A DNA stretch of 64,000 bases from Microbulbifer elongatus. Lineage in GTDB: Bacteria; Pseudomonadota; Gammaproteobacteria; Pseudomonadales; Cellvibrionaceae. Under the pieces are notes generated by a model that was not told the DNA's origin, searched no databases, and saw nothing but the letters and a program-made list of their open reading frames with translations. Each line of letters begins with the position of its first letter. Position 1 is the stretch's first letter. A program made the translations under genes and the position numbers. This document shows, piece after piece, positions 27,633 to 37,002 of the stretch. Where the stretch lies: the NCBI RefSeq assembly GCF_020524885.1, contig NZ_JAIVKJ010000002.1, positions 558,001-622,000 of the forward strand, given 5' to 3'.

Positions 27633-29570
27633 ATGTCTGAAGTGCACCTACATCCAGTGCCGGAAAAGTTTGCTGCCGATGCCCTCGTTCGCAACGAGGA
27701 CTACGTGCGTATGTACCAGCAGTCGGTAGCAGACCCTGAAGGGTTCTGGTCTCAGCAGGCCAAGGATTTTCTGCAGTGGAGCAAACCGTTCACCAAGGTC
27801 GTGGAAGAGGACCTGACAAAAGGTCACGCCGCCTGGTTTGCCGACGGAGAATTGAATGTCTCCGTCAACTGTATCGACCGTCACCTGCCGGCCCGTGCGC
27901 AACAGACTGCGTTTATCTGGGAGGGGGATGACCCCGCCGATAGTAAAACCATTACCTATAGCGAATTGCACGAACAGGTGTGCCGTCTTGCCAACCTGCT
28001 CAAGGCACGCGGTGTGGAAAAGGGGGATCGCGTGTGTATCTACATGCCGATGATCCCCGAGGCGGCCTATGCGATGCTCGCCTGTAGCCGGATTGGCGCG
28101 GTGCATTCCGTAGTGTTCGGAGGTTTCTCCCCTGACTCGCTCAAGGACCGTATTCTCGACTCCGACTGCCGCCTGGTGATTACGGCCGACGAAGGTGTGC
28201 GCGGTGGGCGCAAGGTGCCGCTTAAGGCCAATGTGGATAAGGCCCTGGCCAAGTGCCCCAATGTGCACACTGCCATCGTGGTGAAGCGCACCGGTGCGAA
28301 TATCGACTGGGATAGCAAGCGAGACATCTGGTACGCGGAGTCTGTTGCGGAGCAGAGCACCGACTGTGCCCCCGAGCCGATGAACGCGGAAGACCCGCTG
28401 TTTATCCTCTACACCTCTGGCTCTACCGGTAAACCCAAGGGCGTGCTGCACACCACGGCCGGTTACCTGCTGATGTCTACCATGACCTTCAAGTACGCCT
28501 TCGACTACAAAGAAGGTGATGTATTCTGGTGTACCGCGGATGTGGGCTGGATTACTGGCCATAGTTACATTGTTTACGGCCCGCTGGCTGCGGGTGCCAT
28601 CTCGCTGATGTTCGAGGGCGTGCCCACCTATCCAGATGCCTCGCGCTGCTGGCAGGTGGTGGAAAAGCACAAGGTGAATACCTTCTACACTGCCCCCACC
28701 GCGATTCGAGCGCTAATGGGCGCCGGTGATGATTTCGTTACCAAATGCGACCGCAGCTCCCTGAGACTCCTTGGCACCGTAGGTGAGCCGATCAACCCGG
28801 AAGCCTGGGAGTGGTACTTCAAGGTGGTGGGGGAAGAGCGCTGCCCAATTGTCGATACCTGGTGGCAGACTGAAACCGGTGCCCACCTGATTACCCCGCT
28901 GCCGGGCGCCACCGACCTCAAGCCGGGTTCCGCTACCCGTCCTTTCTTCGGTGTGCAGCCGGCGTTGCTGGATGAAAAGGGGCAGGAAATCCAAGGCGAA
29001 GGCGAGGGCGCACTGGTAATGAAGGCCAGCTGGCCGAGCATGATCCGCAGTGTGTTTGGCGATCACCAGCGCATGATTGATACCTACTTCTCTACCTTCC
29101 CCGGCTATTACTTCACCGGTGATGGTGCTCGTCGCGACGCAGACGGTTACTACTGGATTACCGGCCGTATCGACGACGTACTTAATGTCTCCGGTCACCG
29201 TCTGGGTACCGCGGAAATCGAAAGTGCCATCGTGCTGCACGAAGATACGGCGGAAGCGGCGGTGGTGGGTTACCCACACGATATCAAGGGACAGGGCATT
29301 TACTGTTACGTCACCCTGAAGAACGGCCGCGAGCCGTCTGAAGCATTACGCAAGGAGCTGATCGACCTGTGCGTACAGGAAATCGGCCCCATCGCCAAAC
29401 CCGATATCATTCAGTGGGCCCCGGGCCTGCCGAAAACCCGCTCTGGCAAGATCATGCGTCGCATCCTGCGCAAGATTGCCTGCAACGAACTGGACTCTCT
29501 TGGGGATACTTCTACCCTTGCCGATCCTTCTGTTGTTGACGACCTCGTGGATCGTCGGGCCAATAAATAA
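27633..29570 (+). CDS. acs: Acetyl-CoA synthetase
   Basis: Acs activates acetate with ATP and CoA through acetyl-AMP. From ATG 27633 (ribosome site AGGGAG) it has 645 residues, the family size. Seen: AMP-binding loop [41 protein letters not shown] (in part) and the C-terminal [11 protein letters not shown] whose lysine is the regulatory acetylation site in the family. Proximity to a GNAT fusion and a deacetylase-family gene raises the possibility of local reversible control, though bacterial Acs is usually controlled by Pat and CobB-type enzymes. Confidence 0.95.
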   Translation: MSEVHLHPVPEKFAADALVRNEDYVRMYQQSVADPEGFWSQQAKDFLQWSKPFTKVVEEDLTKGHAAWFADGELNVSVNCIDRHLPARAQQTAFIWEGDDPADSKTITYSELHEQVCRLANLLKARGVEKGDRVCIYMPMIPEAAYAMLACSRIGAVHSVVFGGFSPDSLKDRILDSDCRLVITADEGVRGGRKVPLKANVDKALAKCPNVHTAIVVKRTGANIDWDSKRDIWYAESVAEQSTDCAPEPMNAEDPLFILYTSGSTGKPKGVLHTTAGYLLMSTMTFKYAFDYKEGDVFWCTADVGWITGHSYIVYGPLAAGAISLMFEGVPTYPDASRCWQVVEKHKVNTFYTAPTAIRALMGAGDDFVTKCDRSSLRLLGTVGEPINPEAWEWYFKVVGEERCPIVDTWWQTETGAHLITPLPGATDLKPGSATRPFFGVQPALLDEKGQEIQGEGEGALVMKASWPSMIRSVFGDHQRMIDTYFSTFPGYYFTGDGARRDADGYYWITGRIDDVLNVSGHRLGTAEIESAIVLHEDTAEAAVVGYPHDIKGQGIYCYVTLKNGREPSEALRKELIDLCVQEIGPIAKPDIIQWAPGLPKTRSGKIMRRILRKIACNELDSLGDTSTLADPSVVDDLVDRRANK

Positions 29571-29614
29571 TTCCAGCGCTTCGTGGCGGTGTGCTCTGTT
29601 TGACCTCTTGTGGC

Positions 29615-29726
29615 GGCGGAGCACTGGGTATTCGTTTTCGAAACCGCTGTGAATACATCCATGTACGCTGCGTCGGCGACATCCCTGTCGCCGACGCTTT
29701 CGAAAACGAATCCCCAGCCCTCCACC
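29615..29726 (-). repeat. Three-way-junction intergenic element, copy D (minus orientation)
   Basis: 112 bases between acs and the universal stress protein gene, both on the plus strand. Arms 29615-29643 and 29698-29726 have 25 Watson-Crick pairs, two G-U wobbles on the minus strand and two true mismatches. Hairpin 1 is GCGTCGGCGACA-GGGA and its complement; hairpin 2 is TACA-TGGA-TGTA, both read on the minus strand. It is antisense to its neighbours. The next 265 bases (to 29991) hold no gene. Confidence 0.9.
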
Positions 29727-29991
29727 TTTAGATTAAGTATCATTTCTTCGTTAGCTGGCTCGGAAATGCAGCCAACAAAACTCTGAGTTTGGGACTAAAG
29801 ATTACTCGCTCGATTTACGTTACGTAGCCATTCACTTGATGTGAAGGGTAAGTGCTTGCCCGCCTCTGCCGGGGTACAACAGGTGCCACGGATGAGTTCA
29901 CTACTTAAACTGGGCCCAAGACAAAATCCCAAACCGGTGATTTAATGCCTATAAAGTGTATTGAGTAAGGACCAGCAGCACCGGAGGCCGC

Positions 29992-30843
29992 ATGCAGAAT
30001 ATTCTCGTTATCCTCGACAAGCCAAAACACGAACAGATCGCCCTGCAACGGGCACTGGAACTGGCGGAAAAGGCGGGAGCGAAGCTGCATCTGGTGAGTT
30101 TTGTGTACGAGCCTGTGGTATCTATTCCTCTGTTGTCTGGCTCCGTATTAAACGTCAGTGACCAGATGCAAAAAGAGCGGGAGCAATGGCTGCAGACGCT
30201 GCAAAGTGAGCATAGCCTGCCGCAGGGTTCTACCGCCGAGGTCGTCTGGCACCACGATATCCCGTCCTGGACCCTCGAATACCTTGCGGAAAATCCCTCT
30301 GATCTCGTGATAAAAACGGCCCAGAAACAATTTGGACGCGGCGGTTTCGGCTCGATTGACTGGCGTATGATCGAACAGCTCCCCGTCCCACTGTGGCTCG
30401 CGGTCGACACTCCGTGGATCAAGCGTGATCGCATCGTTGCCGCGCTGGACCCCGCTGTTGAAAATAACTTGCACGTGGCGCTCAATCAGCGCGCGCTCAA
30501 GCTCGGTGAAACCTTCTGCAAGCTGCTCAATGCGGAGCTGGAATCCGTAGCCTGCGTGCCCGCCCCAGGAGAGATCTCGGATCTGGACAAGTTTCGAGAG
30601 CAGGCCGGTGCGCTGCTGAATGCTGTGGACAAGGTGATTGCCGACAGTGGCGTCAGCTGTAAGAAGACCCACTTTGTTACCGGAAAACCTGCGGCCGAAG
30701 TCAATCGCGTGGTGGATCGCAACAAGGCACGTATGATTCTGGTGGGGCGCGGGGTGCGCAAGGGGCCGAAGGGCTTTTTGCTGGGCAATACCGCCGAGCG
30801 TATTCTCGGCCGCGCCAATACCGATGTTTTGATCGTCCCCTGA
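29992..30843 (+). CDS. Universal stress protein, tandem Usp domains (UspE-like)
   Basis: A 283-residue protein with two Usp folds: residues 1-140 (NILVILDKPKHEQIALQRALELAE) shown in part, and residues 145-283. The second domain keeps the ATP-type phosphate loop GRGVRKGPKGFLLGNTAERIL (in part), whereas the first lacks it. This arrangement is that of E. coli UspE. Such proteins respond to starvation and redox stress by unclear means. It has its own upstream region after element D and is followed 33 bases later by a YciI gene. Confidence 0.87.
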   Translation: MQNILVILDKPKHEQIALQRALELAEKAGAKLHLVSFVYEPVVSIPLLSGSVLNVSDQMQKEREQWLQTLQSEHSLPQGSTAEVVWHHDIPSWTLEYLAENPSDLVIKTAQKQFGRGGFGSIDWRMIEQLPVPLWLAVDTPWIKRDRIVAALDPAVENNLHVALNQRALKLGETFCKLLNAELESVACVPAPGEISDLDKFREQAGALLNAVDKVIADSGVSCKKTHFVTGKPAAEVNRVVDRNKARMILVGRGVRKGPKGFLLGNTAERILGRANTDVLIVP

Positions 30844-30876
30844 AATTGAACGACTACAACAATAACGAGAAATAAA

Positions 30877-31371
30877 ATGAATACTCGCCGCAATCCCTTG
30901 CTCTTAATCTTCAGCCTGCTCAGTACTTTTCTAATTGCTGAAACTATCGCCGCCAGTGCTGCAGAGACGGCTCCCTCTGACCAGCCGGCATACAATGCCG
31001 AGCTCGCCAAACAACTTGGTGCGGATGAATACGGTATGCACCGCTATGTAATGGCGCTGCTAAAAGCAGGCCCTAATCGCGAGCGCGACAAGGAAACTGC
31101 TGCGGCACTGCAGCGGGCACATATGGCAAATATTCAGCGCCTGGCCGATGAGGGCGTGTTGGTCCTGGCCGGTCCGTTTTTCGATGGTGGCGAACTACGT
31201 GGAATATACGTTTTTGATGTGGATACGGTAGAGGAGGCGCGCAAGCTAACCGAGACCGATCCTGCGGTAAAAGCGGGCAGTCTGGTGATGGAGCTGCATC
31301 CCTGGTACGGTTCTGCCGCAATCAAGTCAATCAATGATCTCCATAAACGCATTGCCAAACAGGCGCCGTAA
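30877..31371 (+). CDS. Secreted YciI-like protein
   Basis: 164 residues with an N-terminal signal peptide (hydrophobic 7-26, cleavage near SAAETA) and a YciI-type ferredoxin-like domain: MHRYVMALLKAGPNR, HMANIQRLADEGVLVLAGPF and GIYVFDVDTVEEARKLTETDPAV (in part). YciI relatives are usually cytoplasmic with a conserved His-Asp pair; here HMANIQ supplies the histidine. Export is unusual but seen in marine bacteria. Function unknown. A compact GC hairpin overlaps its stop codon. Confidence 0.8.
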   Translation: MNTRRNPLLLIFSLLSTFLIAETIAASAAETAPSDQPAYNAELAKQLGADEYGMHRYVMALLKAGPNRERDKETAAALQRAHMANIQRLADEGVLVLAGPFFDGGELRGIYVFDVDTVEEARKLTETDPAVKAGSLVMELHPWYGSAAIKSINDLHKRIAKQAP

Positions 31372-31384
31372 TAGCGGCGCTTTT
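31363..31384 (+). terminator. Weak intrinsic terminator at the YciI stop codon
   Basis: GCGCCG and CGGCGC (31363-31368, 31375-31380) form a 6-bp GC stem whose loop holds the TAA stop, followed by TTTT. The short tail suggests partial termination and read-through into the next gene. Confidence 0.55.
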
Positions 31385-31405
31385 CGGGGGATAAGGAATT
31401 CCAGC

Positions 31406-31813
31406 GTGAATCAACAGCAGTACCTCTGTGACCACTATCGATTTAATGCCGAACAGCGCCTCAAAGCGTTCAACTTTTTTGTGGTGCTTTCCATGTTCGC
31501 CGACGGTGGTGTTTTTACTGCGGTGGAAAAGGGGTTCCACCCACTGATTCTGATCTTGCTGGGCGGATTCGTGGTGATCGTGTCGGCTGTGTTCTGGGTA
31601 ATGGACCTGCGCAGCCGCGAGCTGTTGAGCCTGGCCGTGCCCGGGTTGCGGGCAATTGAGCAGGAGTTGCCGGAGTCTGCGCGGGTGTTCAGTCGCGACC
31701 TGCATACCCAGCATCGCTTTATCCGCTACACCTTTGCCATTCGCGCGCTGATTCTGGGGCAGTTTATGTTTGGCGCGGCGGTTGTGGCTTTCGGCGCATT
31801 TTCCCTTTTCTGA
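31406..31813 (+). CDS. Small two-TM membrane protein, possibly RipA-like
   Basis: From the GTG at 31406, with AAGGA 8 bases upstream, the protein has 135 residues. A longer in-frame version from 31334 overlaps the YciI gene and is rejected. It begins with a polar block (YLCDHYRFNAEQRLKAFNFF) leading into one hydrophobic segment, a second at about residues 42-62 and a third hydrophobic stretch at the C-terminus. This resembles the RipA-type inner membrane proteins of Francisella, but only loosely. Function unknown. Confidence 0.65.
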   Translation: MNQQQYLCDHYRFNAEQRLKAFNFFVVLSMFADGGVFTAVEKGFHPLILILLGGFVVIVSAVFWVMDLRSRELLSLAVPGLRAIEQELPESARVFSRDLHTQHRFIRYTFAIRALILGQFMFGAAVVAFGAFSLF

Positions 31814-31935
31814 TGGGCGGAATCTTTTTCGATCTGGCGATTCCGGACTGCCGCCCTCGAGCCTTCTATACTGGTTTCCCATAGGGTTACCCCGCATGTG
31901 GTATTCCGGATTGGCTTTGGTAGGGAGAGCGAACC

Positions 31936-32325
31936 ATGCTGGATCATATTGGCCTCGTCGTGCACGACTATCAGCGCAGCAAGGTGTTTTACCAGGCGGC
32001 ACTGGCACCGCTCGGTTACGAGCTGATCAGCGAAATGGGTGACTGGGCCGGCTTCGGCTGGGGTGGCAAGCCCCAACTGCTGATCAAGGGCGGCTCCAGT
32101 ACAACACCTTCCCTGGAAATTGCATTTAGTGCCGAAGACCGAGAAACGGTACAGGCATTCTACGATGCCGCCCTCGCTGCGGGAGCGAACGAAAGTGGTG
32201 AGGAGGGTAGTGGTGCGCCAGGACTGCGCCCCGAACACCACGAAAATTATTTCAGCGCTTTTGTGCTGGACCCGGACGGCCACAAAATTGAAGTGGTGTG
32301 TCATATCCCCGAAGACGCCTTCTAG
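31936..32325 (+). CDS. VOC superfamily (glyoxalase-like) protein
   Basis: A 129-residue vicinal-oxygen-chelate protein with the paired beta-alpha-beta-beta-beta modules: MLDHIGLVVHDYQRSKVFYQAAL (in part) and YFSAFVLDPDGHKIEVVCH. Metal ligands His4 and the terminal Glu (KIEVV) are present, so a divalent-metal enzyme such as a glyoxalase or dioxygenase-like isomerase is possible. The substrate is not evident. It stands between a small membrane protein and a TonB receptor gene, with spacers of about 120 and 170 bases. Confidence 0.85.
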   Translation: MLDHIGLVVHDYQRSKVFYQAALAPLGYELISEMGDWAGFGWGGKPQLLIKGGSSTTPSLEIAFSAEDRETVQAFYDAALAAGANESGEEGSGAPGLRPEHHENYFSAFVLDPDGHKIEVVCHIPEDAF

Positions 32326-32492
32326 TTAGTCCCCTGGCTGCCGGCTTCTTTTCACAATCAGCGTCATTTGACGCACGAATCCTTTCGCGCTGTCTGGCAG
32401 TGTAACCAACCTCTACTATCTTGAAGTCTGACCGACGGTTGTGCGGTCCGGCTGCTTTTCCTACCTGAAATAATCAGAAAAATGAGGTTGTC

Positions 32493-34538
32493 ATGTCCCT
32501 TGCCCTGTTCATCGTGCTGGCTGCCGATGGTGCTCTCGAATCTACACGCAAAAGCTACGCTAGCAGCGGCAGTGAAGCCGTGGAAGAAGTGTCTGTTCTC
32601 GGTCGCCAGCTGAATCTGAACGGTGAAGCCATTTCTGCTTCCCAGGGCGAAGTGGGCCCCACTGAAATCGGTGCCTGGCCCTTGATACGTACCGGTGACC
32701 TGATGGAGTTCGTGCCCGGTATGGTGGCTACCCAGCACTCCGGCAGCGGCAAGGCCAACCAGTATTTCCTGCGGGGGTTTAATCTCGACCACGGTACCGA
32801 TTTCGCCACCTTTGTGGATGGGATGCCGGTGAACCTGCGCACCCATGGTCACGGTCAGGGCTATACCGACCTCAATTTCGTGATCCCGGAAACTGTGGAG
32901 CGGCTGCGGTATCGCAAGGGCCCCTACTATGCGGAGGTGGGTGACTTCTCCTCGGCCGGGGCGGCGCATTTTGTGCTGGCGGAAAAACTGCAACAGGGCA
33001 TTGCCGAACTGAGTTTTGGAGAGCATGGATACCGTCGCGGTGTGGTGGCGGATACCATCTCTAACGCAGACAGTGACCTGCTGCTGGCCGCGGAGTGGCA
33101 GGCCTACGACGGTCCCTGGAGCGATGTCCGTGAAGACGTTAACAAGGTAAACCTGCTCGGGAAGCTCGCTACCGAGCTAGGCACTGGTCGTGCGTACCTG
33201 ACGTTTATGGGCTACGACAACCAGTGGAACTCCCCGGACCAGATTCCCAGCCGCGCGGTCACCCAGGGCATCATTGATCCTTATGGCTCCCTGGACACAA
33301 GCCTCGGTGGCGACACTCGCCGCTACAGTCTGTCCGGCGGCTGGACCGGAGCCCTTGTCGGTGGCGAGTTGTCTGCCAGTGCTTTTGCCATCGATTACGA
33401 CTTCAATCTCTGGTCGAACTTTACCTACCAGCTGGAAAACACGGACAGTGGCGATCAGTTCCAGCAGCGGGACGACCGCCGCATCTATGGATTTGAGGTG
33501 GCGCAAAACTGGCAGCGCAATGCCGCCGGCTGGCAGCTGGGTCTGCAAGGGCGGCGCGATGATATCGATCAGGTAGGGCTGTACCACACTGCCGTTCGCG
33601 AAGTGCTGGGCACAGTGCGTGAGGACCGGGTGGTGGAAGACAGTCTGGGGCTGTTTGCGGTAAACCAGTACCAATGGAGCGAAACGGTGCGTTCCTACCT
33701 CGGGCTGCGCTATGACCACTACGACTTCGACGTGAACGCGGGGCTTGAGCAGAACAGCGGCCAGCGCAGCGATGGCAAGCCTTCTGTGAAGGCGAGTCTG
33801 GCCTGGCAGCCCTGGCCGGTAGCGGAACTCTACCTGAGCTACGGTCAGGGTCTGCACTCCAACGACGCCCGCGGTACGGTGATCCAGGTGGATCCGGTTT
33901 CGGGTGAGTCAGTGGATACGGTGGATCCGCTGGTGGCGTCACGCGGCTATGAGCTGGGTTCGCGCCTGTTTGTCACCGACCAGCTCCACGCTACCCTCGC
34001 GGTGTGGGAACTGGAACTGGATTCCGAGCTGCTGTTCGTGGGTGACGCCGGTAATACCGAAGCCAGCCGCCCCAGCCAGCGCCGCGGGGTAGAGGCGGGG
34101 GTTTATTGGTTCGCCTCTGACCACATCAGTGGCGAGCTGGAGGTGTCCTACACCGATGCGCAGTTTGCCGATCGCGATGCTGCCGGCAGCGAAATCCCCG
34201 GTGCGATTCCGCTGGTGGCCAGTGCCGCGCTCAACTACAGCAAGGATGGCTGGTTTGCCTCTCTGCACCTGCGCCACTTTGGCACCTATCCACTGATCGA
34301 GGATCGCAGCGTTAAATCTGATGGTGCTTCACTAGTGAACCTGCGTATGGGGCGGGACTTTGCCGGTAGTTGGCGCCTGCAGCTGGACCTGCTGAATGCC
34401 CTGAATTCCGCCGACCACGATGTGGATTACTTCTACGCATCGCGTCTGCCAGACGAGGCCGCCGGCGGGGTGGAGGATATCCACTATCACATCTTCGAAC
34501 CGCGTACCCTGCGGGCTTCAGTCCGATACAGTTTCTGA
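32493..34538 (+). CDS. TonB-dependent outer membrane receptor
   Basis: A 681-residue receptor: plug domain at about 45-165 (DLMEFVPGMVATQHSG, QYFLRGFNLDHGTDFATF in part, IETVERLRY-like PETVERLRYRKGPYYAEVG) and a 22-strand barrel ending in aromatic Phe (VRYSF). A His-rich turn HGHGQG sits in the plug. The export signal is unusually short (MSLALFIVLAADGA), so the true start or signal is uncertain; TGAGG lies 8 bases before this ATG. The substrate is unknown. Its 3' end overlaps the convergent PadR gene by 21 bases. Confidence 0.88.
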   Translation: MSLALFIVLAADGALESTRKSYASSGSEAVEEVSVLGRQLNLNGEAISASQGEVGPTEIGAWPLIRTGDLMEFVPGMVATQHSGSGKANQYFLRGFNLDHGTDFATFVDGMPVNLRTHGHGQGYTDLNFVIPETVERLRYRKGPYYAEVGDFSSAGAAHFVLAEKLQQGIAELSFGEHGYRRGVVADTISNADSDLLLAAEWQAYDGPWSDVREDVNKVNLLGKLATELGTGRAYLTFMGYDNQWNSPDQIPSRAVTQGIIDPYGSLDTSLGGDTRRYSLSGGWTGALVGGELSASAFAIDYDFNLWSNFTYQLENTDSGDQFQQRDDRRIYGFEVAQNWQRNAAGWQLGLQGRRDDIDQVGLYHTAVREVLGTVREDRVVEDSLGLFAVNQYQWSETVRSYLGLRYDHYDFDVNAGLEQNSGQRSDGKPSVKASLAWQPWPVAELYLSYGQGLHSNDARGTVIQVDPVSGESVDTVDPLVASRGYELGSRLFVTDQLHATLAVWELELDSELLFVGDAGNTEASRPSQRRGVEAGVYWFASDHISGELEVSYTDAQFADRDAAGSEIPGAIPLVASAALNYSKDGWFASLHLRHFGTYPLIEDRSVKSDGASLVNLRMGRDFAGSWRLQLDLLNALNSADHDVDYFYASRLPDEAAGGVEDIHYHIFEPRTLRASVRYSF

Positions 34539-35087
34539 CCCTCCGGCCCCCTCTTGCTCCGGTAGCTTTTCCAGCAACTGCTCCGCCCAGCGTATCCAGG
34601 TTTTCTCGGTCTCGATGCCCAGTAGAAGTGGCTGGTGAGCCAGCCACAGGCGTTGCTGTTGTTCGGGTGGGCGACTGTAAAAGCGCTGGTTCTGGGCCTC
34701 GTAGGTGGCGAGCATCTGCCGGTGCTCCTGGAGATGCCGCTCCAATTCGGCGCGCACCTGTGCACCACTCAGGTGATGGCCGGCAAACAACTGGATAAGA
34801 AAGGGCTCGCGTATCTTCTGTGCGGCGGCGGGTTTGGCCGCCCATTCCGCCAGTGCTGAGCGGCCAGCGGCGGTGAGCGAGTAGACCTTCTTGTCTGGCC
34901 TTCCCTCCTGCGGCTGTTCTGTGCAGTCCAATAACCCCTCTGCGTGCAGCTTGTGCAGCTCGCGGTACATCTGCTGGTGGCTGGCGCTCCAGAAATAGCT
35001 GACGCTGCGCTCAAAGCGGCGCTTCAGGTCGTAACCACTGCCAGGCTCGATATCCAGCAGGGTCAGTACGGCAAATCTCAACGACAT
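34518..35087 (-). CDS. PadR family transcriptional regulator
   Basis: From the ATG at 35087 the protein has 189 residues and the classical PadR opening SLRFAVLTLLDIEPGSGYDLKRRF. An N-terminal winged helix (1-85: QMYRELHKLHAEGLLDC, GRPDKKVYSLTAAG) is followed by the helical PadR_C dimerisation domain (95-175). PadR repressors respond to small aromatic or toxic ligands. A 39-residue upstream extension is rejected as atypical. It is convergent with the TonB receptor, overlapping by 21 bases, so they may regulate each other through antisense transcription. Confidence 0.85.
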   Translation of the reverse strand: MSLRFAVLTLLDIEPGSGYDLKRRFERSVSYFWSASHQQMYRELHKLHAEGLLDCTEQPQEGRPDKKVYSLTAAGRSALAEWAAKPAAAQKIREPFLIQLFAGHHLSGAQVRAELERHLQEHRQMLATYEAQNQRFYSRPPEQQQRLWLAHQPLLLGIETEKTWIRWAEQLLEKLPEQEGAGGSETVSD

Positions 35088-35435
35088 AGTGTGGGTCTGG
35101 TGGTCGGGTGGGCAGTATGCACTGAGTTGCATAGCTGTGGGCAGTGTACTGTCTGTGGCGCCTGTGGGCACCCACTGAGAGGGAGGCGACTGTGCCGCAA
35201 GCACTATCGGAGGGGTGAAAATGTCACGCTCAAAGGCTTCGATTTGTTATATATATTTTGAGGATCGCGAATATTTAGGATGTTTATATAGGAAATAATA
35301 AAAAGTTAATCTCTCGGGCCTAGTATTTACAAATTTTGTGGATATAATCGCCGGCGCCACCAAAAGTGGTTGAATAATGTCCAATAGCAATGTCGACGGG
35401 TTACCCTCCTGTCGTATATCGGGTCAGTTGTTAGT
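35088..35435. other. AT-rich divergent region between padR-type gene and alaE
   Basis: 348 bases without a gene. From about 35235 to 35350 the DNA is strikingly AT-rich against its surroundings. A perfect -10 hexamer TATAAT (35343-35348) points toward alaE, with no good -35. I see no palindrome strong enough to call an operator for the PadR protein. Confidence 0.45.
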
Positions 35436-36008
35436 ATGTCACCGCAATCCCTGTCGCAGGCTACCGAAGCCATCCCCGTTTCCCCGCCCGTCATGGTGCT
35501 GGAAGACGAGCAGCCGGTAGAGACCAGTCAGTCCACCAATACGCAGCTCAACCAGCGACAGAACCGCCGCACCCGCCGTGAAGAGTGGCTGCTGGATGTC
35601 TTCGCCATGAACAGCTTTTCCTGGGCCATCGCCATCCCCATCGAGCTTCTGCTCGCGGGCATGAGCTGGCGCGAGCATATCCAGGTGCGCCTGCTGGCCG
35701 TGGTGTTCAACACACTGATTGCACGTCCGTTCAGTATCTATCGCAACTGGGTAGTGGCGCGTTTTGGCCGCGGTGGGGCTCTGCACAACTACGCGGTGGA
35801 CACCTTTGTATTCCTCAGTTTCCAGTTGCCCCTGTACACCCTGAACATGATTCTCGGCGGTGCCTCCTGGGGCGAAATCGCCACCGCCTGCATTACCTTC
35901 GTAATGATTGCCGGGGCTCTGGGGCGCCCTTATGGACTTTACCTCGACTGCCTGCGCCGTCTGTGGCTGAATAGGCGGCCGGCCGCGGATACCGTTTCCG
36001 CCGGCTGA
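35436..36008 (+). CDS. alaE: L-alanine exporter AlaE family protein
   Basis: A 190-residue inner membrane protein with four predicted transmembrane helices, matching E. coli AlaE (149 residues) from about residue 50 on: DVFAMNSFSWA, ELLLAGMSW, RPFSIYRNW, VDTFVFLSFQLPLY and GRPYGLYLDCLRRLW. AlaE exports excess alanine using the proton gradient. An additional, polar N-terminal region of about 50 residues with many Glu, Thr and Arg is not in E. coli AlaE. No clear ribosome site precedes the ATG. An Asp/Glu racemase gene follows 41 bases later. Confidence 0.85.
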   Translation: MSPQSLSQATEAIPVSPPVMVLEDEQPVETSQSTNTQLNQRQNRRTRREEWLLDVFAMNSFSWAIAIPIELLLAGMSWREHIQVRLLAVVFNTLIARPFSIYRNWVVARFGRGGALHNYAVDTFVFLSFQLPLYTLNMILGGASWGEIATACITFVMIAGALGRPYGLYLDCLRRLWLNRRPAADTVSAG

Positions 36009-36049
36009 GTAGAACCTCAATAGATAGTGTGTGGCGGAGTATCGCGGGT

Positions 36050-36757
36050 ATGCAGAATAAGCACATAGAAAACAATGGCATACAGAGTGAGGCGGCGGCC
36101 ATTGGCGTTGTCGCCGGCACCGCCACGGATACCCGTTTCGGGCTCGATTTCCTGGCCGCGCGCCAGGTGCCGGGGATCGGATTGGCCATTTCTGCTTCTC
36201 CCCAGGCCCAGACCCAGTTGCAGGCCCTCGGGCGCAATGACCTGACCCGCCAGCTGATCGAAGCCATTGCGAGTCTGGAGAGCGCGGGCGCCGGTGCGGC
36301 AATGATCTACTGCAACTCCCTCTCTGGTGCCGTGGATATGGTTGCCGTGCGCTCTGCTGCGGCTATCCCGGTTATTTCGCCGCTGGACGTTTACGCGGAA
36401 CTGACTCAGCGCTACCGCAATTTCGGCCTGCTGGCCGCCAATTGTCAGAGCTGCGCCAACATTGAGCGCGAAATCCTCTCCGGCAACCCCTCCGCCAAGG
36501 TGATCGGTATCGGCAATCTGCAGATTGTGGAAGATATCGAGGACGGTATGCCCGCCGGAATGATTGTGCGGCAGCACGCCCTGGACGACCTGGCCGCGGC
36601 TCTGGTCAAGAGCGGTGTGCAGATTCTTATCCTCGGCTGCACCCATTTCGACTACTTTTATGAGGAACTGCTCGCGCACTGCGATGGAATCCGTCTCTTC
36701 CTGCCCTCTGAGCGGATGCTGGCGATTCTGCAAGAGCGGGCGGTCCAGGCTGCTTAA
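36050..36757 (+). CDS. Aspartate/glutamate racemase family protein
   Basis: From ATG 36050 (GGAG 10 bases upstream) the protein has 235 residues. The two catalytic cysteines are present: IYCNSLSGA in the N-terminal half and LGCTHFDYF in the C-terminal half, the layout of cofactor-independent amino acid racemases. The conserved NT motif of typical aspartate racemases reads CNS here, so the substrate may differ. It sits directly behind alaE, which suggests an amino acid function but proves nothing. Confidence 0.85.
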   Translation: MQNKHIENNGIQSEAAAIGVVAGTATDTRFGLDFLAARQVPGIGLAISASPQAQTQLQALGRNDLTRQLIEAIASLESAGAGAAMIYCNSLSGAVDMVAVRSAAAIPVISPLDVYAELTQRYRNFGLLAANCQSCANIEREILSGNPSAKVIGIGNLQIVEDIEDGMPAGMIVRQHALDDLAAALVKSGVQILILGCTHFDYFYEELLAHCDGIRLFLPSERMLAILQERAVQAA

Positions 36758-37002
36758 AACCGAGCGATAAAGTTGGTACGGGTGTTTATTTGCGCCGTAT
36801 GCCACATTTTTACACTGTATTTTCTGCCAAATGGCGTAAAATAGTCTTGTTCGTGCCCTGACTTTGGGCCAACAATCGCGCGAGCAAGCGCGCACTAATA
36901 ATTCGGACTGGCTTCCCGGCATGCATTGCGGGATTGCAGTGAGCGCTTCAAGCCGTCCGGCCGGGTCGCAGGAATGACCTGGTAAATAATTGGTCTTCAA
37001 GG

